Source: Neisseria arctica
Lineage (GTDB): Bacteria > Pseudomonadota > Gammaproteobacteria > Burkholderiales > Neisseriaceae
Direction of reading: 5' to 3'
Length of the DNA: 64,000 nucleotides
Assembly (NCBI RefSeq): GCF_022870905.1
Contig: NZ_CP091510.1
Span: 558,001-622,000 of the forward strand
Under the pieces are notes generated by a model, which had not been told where the DNA came from, searched no databases, and saw only the letters and a program-made list of their open reading frames with translations. Shown here piece after piece: positions 25,402 to 33,700 of this stretch. Position 1 is the stretch's first letter. Each line of letters opens with the position of its first letter. Position numbers and translations under genes: made by a program.

Positions 25402-25647
25402 TTATTCAATGCCCATAAATTCTGGCAGATTACGAATAAAATTAATTTCTTCCTGCGTGTAACTATTTAACTCTAAAGATTCAAGTGTTTCTAAAAAAAT
25501 TTTTATATCAATTTGATTCATTTCTTGGAAATTTATAGCTATACTTTCCATAATTTCAATAGCTGAATCTGGATTTAATATCTCTTCATTTGAAAACTCG
25601 AAAAATAAAAGGGCATCTATTAATGATTTCATTAAAATTTGGTTCAT
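25402..25647 (-). CDS. C2 immunity protein (putative)
   Basis: An 81-residue, strongly acidic helical cytoplasmic protein (SLIDALLFFEFSNEEIL ... YTQEEINFIRNLPEFMGIE) starting eight bases after the C2 toxin stop. Its acidity would suit binding to the basic nuclease-like C2 toxin. No named family is recognised. It shares its opening pattern with the C3 immunity protein. Confidence 0.7.
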   Translation of the reverse strand: MNQILMKSLIDALLFFEFSNEEILNPDSAIEIMESIAINFQEMNQIDIKIFLETLESLELNSYTQEEINFIRNLPEFMGIE

Positions 25648-25655
25648 ATTAATTC

Positions 25656-27539
25656 CTATGGTTTAACAACTTTTACGGATATATTTTTAATGTTTAACTC
25701 CTTAAGTAATTTATTAGCTCTATTTGCTTGTAATTCTGATGAAACCTCCCACCGTCCAGTCATTCCATTTTCTTTAAGTGCTTGTGATTGCCTGATTGCT
25801 TGATCCTTAGCTTTTGGGGTAGTTACAACGGAAATCTTTCTATCAATCAGTATATTATTCTCCACTCCATCAAATCTTACTAGCTTTTTACTACCATCAG
25901 CTAATGTCCTTTCTAGAGCAGGTGCTTCTCCCTGTTTAGTTTGAATATTAGATCGGGCTCCAGTTGCAGCATCATTGTAGCTACGAGCTTTTGAGCCCAT
26001 ATGCGCATTTTCTTTTACCCAAATGACATTTTTATCACTAGCATTCCACTGATTGCCAACCTTAGATTTCCCAATACTGCCAATTATTCCAACTGAGGCG
26101 TACATTGCTGATTTTGCATGGTCGATAACTTCTTGGTCATTCATGCCACGGAAATCAAGAATTTTACCTAGTGCTCCGTTGCGGTAGCCGTCTGCGGTTC
26201 GCTTCAAGAATTCAGAGTTACGCTCTACAATTGATTGGTCAAGATTGTTTCTTAAATCTTGCCGGGTGATTTCGTCGCGACAAGTTTGATTGTTGCCGCA
26301 CAATAGGTGGAGAGCTTCCTTACCGGGTTTAGAAGGGTCTGGTCTGGGGTAATTATCACTCTCAGTAATTACTGCCCAGTCGCCTGATTGCGCACCTCCA
26401 ATTAAATCAGCACAGCCTTTTGTTTGCGGGGCGGTAGTACAAATATTGACTAGTTTTTGCCGCTGATAAGAATCTAACGCAGCATAAGTTTTCTTCACAT
26501 CTACGCAAGCTTGTTCATTGCCTGATTGGCAATGTTCTTTTAATGCATCTGCATATGCCCAAACTTGTTTTTCAGTCAGGTAATTATTCTCCACCGCATT
26601 CTGCGCCACCACGCCGCCAATCTGCGCATTCAACGAAGAATCGTCCGCTACTCCGCCAACCAGCGCACCGACTGCTGCACTCAAGCTCTTGATGTTTTCT
26701 TTTTGCGTTTCAGACAGACTATTGGGGTTGGCGGCGGCTTCTTCGCCGTACAAACCGAGGGTAATCGCTTTGGCTGCGGCTTCCGCTCCCGTCCCTGCTA
26801 CTGCGCCGGTTGTGAAGTCTCCGCCATTGGTGGCGGCTACTACGCCGGCGAGGATGGCGTGGCTTAACAGTTGCGCGGCTTCGTTGGGGTTGCTGCCGTT
26901 TTGGCCGAAGGTTTGGCCTATGGTTTCAGCGGCATAGGGCGCGAGGGCGTTGGTGGCCGTCTTAAGACCGCTTTGGCCGCCCAGTGCGCCGGTAACGACT
27001 GTGGTGACGGCATTCAGGGCGCGGCTGTTGCTGCCGCCGATGCCCCAATCTTTAGCGGATTGCTCGGCCTGATTGTAACGCTGCATGGCTGCTGCTATGG
27101 CCTGATTGTCTTGGTTTTTAATGGCCGTCTGAAGCTGATCGTATGCCTGCTGCTGCTCTTTCGCTGCCTTATCTGCCATATTACCACTGAAGGTTTTCAC
27201 CGCCGAGGCAATATCCGCCGTAGCGGCGGCTATGGTTTGCTGTTTGTCCAACACTTGTTGGATATCGGGTAATTCGTTCAGCTTTTGATGTGCGGTAGCT
27301 GCATCGCTGTGAATGCCCAGCTCTTCAACCGTGGTTGCTTTACCGCCGATATTCAGACGGCCTTCGCTTAGGGTGGCGTAGGTGGTGCCGCTGTCGCCGC
27401 CGCTTTCGTATTGCGGCAGGGTAGGGGCGAAGCTGGCTCCTTGGTTCATACTTTGTCCGGCAATGGCGGATGATTTGCCTAATGTGCTTTGTTTGAAGGC
27501 TTCGCCGGAATTGAGCTGTCCGCCGTAGCTGCCGCTCAA
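25656..27539 (-). CDS. C2: silent tpsA/cdiA cassette with restriction-endonuclease-like toxin
   Basis: The longest cassette. The frame stays open to 28136, where an in-frame TAA stands immediately before homology to TpsA begins (KEAGQSRQHADGK). The TTG at 27539 is only formal. It spans the beta-helix end, the GSYGGQLNSGEAFKQS segment, EGRLNIGG with DUS (27352-27363), a DUS in LQTAIKN, pretoxin and VENN. The toxin part ends in a domain of about 110 residues: SKKLVRFDGVENNILIDRKISVV, then AIRQSQALKENGMTGRWEVS and KNISVKVVKP. The D-x(n)-I-D-R-K arrangement and the closing strand fit a PD-(D/E)xK restriction-endonuclease-like toxin. The immunity gene follows after eight bases. Confidence 0.82.
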   Translation of the reverse strand: MSGSYGGQLNSGEAFKQSTLGKSSAIAGQSMNQGASFAPTLPQYESGGDSGTTYATLSEGRLNIGGKATTVEELGIHSDAATAHQKLNELPDIQQVLDKQQTIAAATADIASAVKTFSGNMADKAAKEQQQAYDQLQTAIKNQDNQAIAAAMQRYNQAEQSAKDWGIGGSNSRALNAVTTVVTGALGGQSGLKTATNALAPYAAETIGQTFGQNGSNPNEAAQLLSHAILAGVVAATNGGDFTTGAVAGTGAEAAAKAITLGLYGEEAAANPNSLSETQKENIKSLSAAVGALVGGVADDSSLNAQIGGVVAQNAVENNYLTEKQVWAYADALKEHCQSGNEQACVDVKKTYAALDSYQRQKLVNICTTAPQTKGCADLIGGAQSGDWAVITESDNYPRPDPSKPGKEALHLLCGNNQTCRDEITRQDLRNNLDQSIVERNSEFLKRTADGYRNGALGKILDFRGMNDQEVIDHAKSAMYASVGIIGSIGKSKVGNQWNASDKNVIWVKENAHMGSKARSYNDAATGARSNIQTKQGEAPALERTLADGSKKLVRFDGVENNILIDRKISVVTTPKAKDQAIRQSQALKENGMTGRWEVSSELQANRANKLLKELNIKNISVKVVKP

Positions 27540-28239
27540 ACCGATATTTGACGCTTTGTAGCTGCTTTGGTTTTGAATATCTTCAAAGGTAAGGCTGTCG
27601 GCAGTCAGCTCGTTTTGCGCTGCGGGGGCGGTTGAGGCGATGGCGCCGCCTTTGAGGTGGACGCTGTCGGCTTTGACATGGTAACCGCCTTCTCCGGCAA
27701 AGAGGCCGGATTGTCGGTTGACGGTTGCGCTTTGTCCGCTGCCTTTGCTTTGGTTGAAGTTACCCGAGGCTTCCCAAGCTGTGCCGAGGGATACCTGTAC
27801 CCGTACGCCGGCACCGCTTTGTTTGCTTTCCTGAGAAAGTGTGTCTTGCAGGCTTTCGATATGGAGCTTGCCGCCGATATCGGTGTCGATACGGCGGGCG
27901 GTGGCGGCGGCACCGCGCAGGGTTGTACCGCCTTTGCCGGTGATGCGGATGTGGTCGGCATTGAGTGTGGTGTTTTCGCGGGTTTGGGCATCGCTGCGGT
28001 ATTTGCCTTTGCCGGCACCGGCTTCGGCATAAACGTATACGCCGGTTTGTGCCCCTACGGATGCGCCTACGCCGACAGATGCGCCGACATTACTGTTCTT
28101 ACCGTCTGCATGCTGCCGGCTTTGTCCGGCTTCTTTTTAATCTTTAATTTTTATTTAAATATAGATTTATTTGAATCATAATTTATTATTTATGTTTTTA
28201 ATCAATATATCTAGAACTTTAATGAGCAGTTGATACATG

Positions 28240-28731
28240 CTATGGGTTACTTAAACACTTTGGATTGTTCTTATGTTCACCTTGTCTCCATGAAATAGAG
28301 AAAGAAATTTTACCACATATATAATATTTCTTATCAGCTTCTACACCATAGTCCATATTTTTCTCAGCGCGTATGTCGGTGATTGAAACATCTTTTTTGC
28401 AATAGTAAGAAGTGTTTCCAATTTGGTTGAATCCTTGGTTATATAAGGCTTCTTTAAATGCATAATATTCAATACACTTGGGTAAGGTAATATATGCGCC
28501 CACATAAACCCATGCATTTTTTTCAACATATTTACCATCTCCATAATCCCATAATTTTGCATTTAGTGATTGAGCTAATTCGGAAATAGTATTTTTTGTA
28601 TGGTTTAGCTCGTATAAACCATTGTTACTTAAAAATCTTTCTGGTTTTTTGGATGAATTTTTAAGCATAAAGAAGAAAAAAAGCACAAATAAAAGGCTTG
28701 TTATCTTCATGATTATTTCAAATTTTTTCAC
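28240..28731 (-). CDS. orphan membrane-anchored immunity-like protein
   Basis: A 163-residue protein with an N-terminal transmembrane helix (MKITSLLFVLFFFFMLK) and a periplasmic-looking domain containing several Cys (PKCIEYY, SYYCKKD, YYICGK, PKCLSNP), ending in SISWRQGEHKNNPKC. The plan matches the C4 immunity protein (TM anchor, late W-R, terminal Cys). No toxin frame precedes it, so it is an orphan immunity gene kept after toxin loss, or a hypothetical protein. The region is very AT-rich. Confidence 0.55.
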   Translation of the reverse strand: MKKFEIIMKITSLLFVLFFFFMLKNSSKKPERFLSNNGLYELNHTKNTISELAQSLNAKLWDYGDGKYVEKNAWVYVGAYITLPKCIEYYAFKEALYNQGFNQIGNTSYYCKKDVSITDIRAEKNMDYGVEADKKYYICGKISFSISWRQGEHKNNPKCLSNP

Positions 28732-29164
28732 AAAAAATCCTAATTAAAAAATGCAAAGAAATAAAAAGTTAAAATATTATTTCCCATGAAGATCATTAAA
28801 TAAGCCATTCAATTTTAAGGTGGGGTTTACCACCAATAATGTGTATCTTTTAATATTGGATTAAATAGCGTATAAATATCTCTGAGTTTGAAAAAAAGGG
28901 TTAAATCTTGGGTTTGATAATTTAGTAATCTTAATTTCCTACTTTGCTACTAATAAAAATACCTACTAGAGTACGGAGAATATTCTCTGCAGGATTTTTT
29001 CTTTGGATTTTTCAAGAATTAGCTGTTGTGTTGATAATCAATTAATAAAACCAAAATTATATTTAGAAACAATACCGTCCGTGGCATATTTGAAGCAATA
29101 GTAGGATAATTTATTGATATCCCATTTTTTTGAATGGTTGAGCTATCAGTCTTGGTATAAAAAT
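28732..29164. other. AT-rich gap with possible toxin or immunity debris
   Basis: No full gene is visible. On the minus strand around 29030-29130 a short frame reads KKWDINKLSYYCFKYATDG and on to GFIN, then a stop; it looks like the tail of a lost coding sequence. No DUS hairpin occurs here, unlike the other cassette junctions. Confidence 0.3.
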
Positions 29165-29449
29165 TTATGTTGACCAAAAAATATTAATCACTAATAAAAT
29201 TAGTATAATTACACCAAATATTAAATTAATCCTTAATAAAAGCAAATTAAATTTGTTTGATATCTCTTTTTTTCCGAACAATATTTTGAAATATTTAAAA
29301 TTTAAGTGGCTAAATTTAATTAAAAAATCAAAAAATCCAGAAATTTCTCCTTCTTCTTTAAATATTTTGTATGAAATTATGAAGTTCAGTATAGCTACTA
29401 TTATATAAATTAGTATCAGAATTCCAAAAAAATAAGGTGATGACATCAT
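29165..29449 (-). CDS. C1 immunity protein (putative), two-helix membrane protein
   Basis: A 94-residue protein with two long hydrophobic helices (about residues 6-28 and 68-91) linked by a Lys/Phe-rich cytoplasmic loop. Its ATG overlaps the C1 toxin stop by four bases. A small integral-membrane immunity protein suggests that the C1 toxin acts on the inner membrane. No family recognised. Confidence 0.68.
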   Translation of the reverse strand: MMSSPYFFGILILIYIIVAILNFIISYKIFKEEGEISGFFDFLIKFSHLNFKYFKILFGKKEISNKFNLLLLRINLIFGVIILILLVINIFWST

Positions 29450-30378
29450 TTAGTGTTTCCTTTTGATTTAGGTACATTAACTGTCCATTGATAACCGATA
29501 TTTGCATTGGCGATTGCTGAAGCTCCTCCTCCTACTTTTCCTGTTAACACTAATGGTTCATTTCTTGAAAGATGTGCACCTGCACAACCACCTAATACAA
29601 TACCTCCACCAGCAGTACTACATACTTCAGTAAAAGCACCATCTCCTCTAGAAACATTCGAAGCGGATAAACCAGCAAAAGCTTCGAAGCCAGTACCGGC
29701 TGTAAGAGCAGCTGTTATTACAATGCTTTTATCTTGGTTAATAGTGACACTTAAATTGGCACCTAATCCCAGTGCAGCCGTTACCTCCGCAGTAAGGGCA
29801 GCATTTGCCTTGTAGGTTTTTAATAGATCAAATAATTTTTTTCTCTCTGCAGCAGTACTATTTGCATTGACGATAAATTGTTGGGTTCGTTGATGTGCCA
29901 TTTGTTGTAGATTGCTTTGTGCATTTGGAGAAATCCCAAAATCACTCAACGAGAAATTATTCTCCACCGCATTCTGTCCAATCACCCCTCCAATCTGCGC
30001 ACCCAAGGCAGAACCGCCGTCTCCGGTCGCGCCCACCACGGCAGCAATCGCTCCCGTAGCGGCTTTGATTTCATCTTTGATATGTTCGGGTAACAGGTTG
30101 GCGTTAAATTCTCCTGTTATCGGGTCGCGGGCGGTTTGTCCGTCGTCATACTGTTGCGCCAAATATTGTGCGGCTTTTTCGGCGGCTACGGCTGCACTGC
30201 CGCCCGATGCGGGGCTGCTGCCGTTAATGTAGGCTAAGGTTGCGCCCAATGCGAAGTGCCCCAGTATTTGGGCGGCTTCGTTTTTGTTTTCACCGTGGCC
30301 GAACTGCTGTCCGATAGCGGCTGCGGCATAAGGGGCGAGGGTGTTGGCAGCTGCCTGCAGGTCGCTTTGTCCGCCCAA
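29446..30378 (-). CDS. C1: silent tpsA/cdiA cassette with Gly/Ala-rich toxin domain
   Basis: The frame is open from the DUS at 30459-30470; the TTG at 30378 is formal. The stalk and pretoxin part matches C5 and C7 nearly perfectly up to VENN. The following 170 residues begin with a helical segment (SPNAQSNLQQMAHQRTQQF) and continue into an Ala/Gly-rich part with alternating hydrophobic strands (LGLGANLSVTINQDKSIVI, GGGIVLGGCAGAHLS, GGGASAIANANIGYQW). No catalytic motif is seen. Composition and the membrane immunity protein suggest a pore-former rather than an enzyme, as a guess. This is the cassette closest to the expressed tpsA end. Confidence 0.78.
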   Translation of the reverse strand: MGGQSDLQAAANTLAPYAAAAIGQQFGHGENKNEAAQILGHFALGATLAYINGSSPASGGSAAVAAEKAAQYLAQQYDDGQTARDPITGEFNANLLPEHIKDEIKAATGAIAAVVGATGDGGSALGAQIGGVIGQNAVENNFSLSDFGISPNAQSNLQQMAHQRTQQFIVNANSTAAERKKLFDLLKTYKANAALTAEVTAALGLGANLSVTINQDKSIVITAALTAGTGFEAFAGLSASNVSRGDGAFTEVCSTAGGGIVLGGCAGAHLSRNEPLVLTGKVGGGASAIANANIGYQWTVNVPKSKGNTK

Positions 30379-30458
30379 TACGCCGGTAATGAGGGTGGTT
30401 GCGGCATTTAGGGCGCGGCTGTTGCTGCCGCCTACGCCCCAATCGCGGGCTTTTGCAT

Positions 30459-30470
30459 AGGCCGTCTGAA
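30459..30470 (+). repeat. intragenic DUS at the C1 boundary
   Basis: AGGCCGTCTGAA in the F-Q-T-A codons. Homology of C1 to the other cassettes ends within two or three bases of it, and the sequence then becomes the 3' end region of the lipoprotein gene. Confidence 0.85.
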
Positions 30471-30493
30471 AGATGGTATTTTATGCAGATTTA

Positions 30494-30781
30494 CTATTTA
30501 CAAGCGGGATAATCTTTATACGCATTTTTATCGCATGTACGTTTTCCATTAAATAAATATCCTTTTTTTTCCATACATAAAGAAGCTTTAATGTATTTGT
30601 TGTCTGACATCTCTGCATTATTCCATGCATTTTCAAATCCACAAGAACGCATATCGTTTTGCACCACTTCGTAACCAGGCCATTTGCCGTTTTTTTTCCA
30701 ATATTCGCTTGCTGTAGGAAATGTACCGCAACCAACCAGCCATACCATTATTACTATTGCCATCAACATATTCTTTTTCAT
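30494..30781 (-). CDS. lipoprotein, putative immunity protein for the TpsA C-terminus
   Basis: A 95-residue lipoprotein with signal peptide and lipobox LVGC (Cys18), then a small Cys-containing domain ([33 protein letters not shown] ends in DYPACK, interrupted by NGKRTCDKN). It starts 16 bases after the tpsA stop, exactly where immunity genes sit in CDI loci. An outer- or inner-membrane lipoprotein facing the periplasm would fit protection against an extracytoplasmic lipase-like toxin, as with T6SS lipase immunity lipoproteins. Function is inferred from position and export signal. Confidence 0.72.
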
Positions 30782-30797
30782 TTGTAAATCCTTTCAT

Positions 30798-33700
30798 TCA
30801 CCAATTTGTTTTACTGTTAAAACTTGCAGGTTTCCATTCGGGTAAATTATTAGGAGATTGTTGCCAATATCTCTTATCTCTACACAAATCATTACCTTTT
30901 CCATAACAACTGTGCACCGTAGCTGGATTTCCAAGCATATCCTTCCATTCTTGCCATGTGGTTTTACCTTCAGAAAGATTCCCACCTGTCGACTTATTTC
31001 CACCGATTAAGCCGCCCACCGCATCGGCTTTATGAGATTGGTACTTCAATTCGGCTGCGGCAGCCTGCTCAGATGACATTTTTTCACGACCCTGCAATGG
31101 AGCAAGAAAACCGTCAGCTTTGCTTGCGTTATAGGCCGGCCCTACAAAATGAACCGTTAAAGCAGGTAATTGTCCCAATTGTGCTTCATCTTTAGCCAAT
31201 GATTCCAAAGCATTGCCTGTTGTCATTGCCCCACGGCTATGGCCATCGATATGAACACCATCTTGCCCGTATTTAGCCATAATGGCTTTGGTTTCTTGAG
31301 TAGCATTGGTTAGCCCCATAAAATCATTTTCCATAAATTTCATATACCCTGCTACCAGCATTTCTGCAAAAGCATTATTGGTTTGTGGGAAATAAATGAA
31401 GTATTGGACGTCCGGATTATGTTGGTCGGCATATTGGGCGGCAGAATCGATATTGGTAAAAATGCCATTATTAAATACGGTTACTTTTCCTCCCGGACCA
31501 GCCTGCAGGTTCTGCTTTTCTTCATCGGTTACTTTTCGATACTTGGGCAACTCTTTTCCATTTTTGTCTGTTCCATTGGGAATAATTTTGCCATCTTTAT
31601 CTCTTTCCAATACATATACATCAGCAGACTCCACAAACATTTTGTTATAAGCTTCATCGCTACTAAACGTTAATGCCAAATCCGTTAACGTGCCTTTAGC
31701 ATCTCTTTTTGCTTCTACGTTGGTCAACATTTGCTGAATATCAACAGCCTCCAATTTTCTGTGCGCACCCTCTAAATCTTTTCTGATTGATTCAGCAGCT
31801 TTTTGTCCATTTTCAGAAGAAATATTGAATACACCATCACTGAGTACGCTATAGGTTGTACTGTTATCGGATTTAGATTCTGAAGAATTGGCGACCTGAT
31901 CCATAACCACACCACGGGCAATCGCATATTTACTGCCATTCAGCATATTTTGATCAACACTTACACCCATACTGCTGGCACTGCCGCTTGTATGATTGCT
32001 CATGTTTTCATAGCTGAAATCATTGGCAGTCAGCTCGTTTTGCGCTGCCGGTGCGGTTGAGGCGATGGCGCCGCCTTTGAGGTGGACGCTGTCGGCTTTG
32101 ATATGGTAGCCGTCTTCTTCGGCAAAGAGGCCGGATTGTCGGTTGACGGTTGCGCTTTGTCCGCTGCCGTTGCTTTGGTTGAAATTGCCCGAGGCTTCCC
32201 AAGCTGTGCCGAGGGATACCTGTACCCGTACGCCGGCACCGCTTTGTTTGCTCTCCTGAGAAAGTGTGTCTTGCAGGCTTTCGATATGGAGCTTGCCGCC
32301 GATATCGGTGTCGATACGGCGGGCGGTGGCGGTGGCACCGCGCAGGGTTGTACCGCCTTTGCCGGTGATGCGGATGTGGTCGGCATTGAGTGTGGTGTTT
32401 TCGTGGGTTTGGGCATCGCTGCGGTATTTGCCTTTGCCGGCGCCGGCTTCGGCATAAACGTATACGCCGGTTTGTGCCCCTACGGATGCGCCTACGCCGA
32501 CAGATGCGCCGACATTACTGTTCTTACCGTCTGCATGCTGCCGGCTTTGTCCGGCTTCGAGCATGATATCGCGGGCGGAATCCAAAGAGAGGGTATCGCC
32601 GGCTTGTACCTGCGTGTGTTGCATGCGGATATCGCCTGCGGTGGATTGGAGGTTGACGTTTCCTCCTGCAGACAGGCGGTTGCTTTGGCTTTGCGCGTAG
32701 CTTTGGTTTTGGCTGGAATTGGCGGTTTTAAAGCCGATGCCGGCCTCGGCTTTTGCCAATACGGCTCCTTGTTTCAAGTCTTTGGGGTCGACGGCAGTGC
32801 CGTTTTGCAGTGCTTTTTGTACGGCTTGAGCGTTATCGGCGGCTGCGCCGGCGACTTTGTTGACGGCATCGTAAGCCTGATAGGCTTGGGCACCGGCGGC
32901 CAGCCCTTGGAGGGCGCGGGTGCGGTCGTCGGCTTTGCTTTTTACTGCGCCTTCGGCGGCATTGGCTAAGTCGATGAGCGGTGATGAGACTTTGGCGAAT
33001 GCACCGATTTTAAGGTCTCGTTCAGATTGGCTGCTGCTGCCGAGATTGTGGTCTTGAAGGATGTCGATGCTTTGCGCGCGGATGTTGATGTCTTTGGCCG
33101 CGGCTACATCCGCAACTTGTTGGGTATAGTTGCCGCCTGCTTGGATATTGACATTGCCGCCCAAGCTGCCGACTTGTGATTTGACTTGCTCTACTTGGCT
33201 ACTGCGGGAGCTGCGGGTGTTTTTCATCCAGCCGCTGAAGTATTCGGTGTCGGAGATTTGGGCGGAGCCGATGCCGCTGGCGGTTTGTGTTTCGCTGAGG
33301 TTGCTGCTGTTTTGGGTAGAGCGGATATTGACATCGCGGGCGGCATTGAGGGTGAGATCTTCTTGTGCGACGGCACTGCTGCCTAAAATGTTGATATCGC
33401 CTTTTTGGGTTTGCAGGGTGGCGGTACCGCCTACGGACAATCGGGTAGCGGTAGTATTGGCCAGTGCGCCCCGGCCGTCGCCGCGGTCTTTGAATGTGCC
33501 GGCGGGAGTCAGCACGTCGACGGTATCGATAGCGAAACCGCTGCGGCGGCTGTCGGCGCTCTGGTTTTGGCTATCGGTGGCGAATCCTAGGTTGATGTTG
33601 TCGCGGGCATGCAGCAGGGCGTTGCCTTCGGCGGAGATTTTAGTGCCTTCGCTGTTGATGCTGCTTTGGGTAGCGATAATGTTTAGGTTGCGGCCTGCGG

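Noticed and set aside
32082-32969. Long plus-strand frame (295 codons) opposite tpsA
   Set aside because: It is the antisense of the repetitive haemagglutinin region. Similar shadows occur opposite the cassettes (for example 27657-28181), so codon composition explains it.
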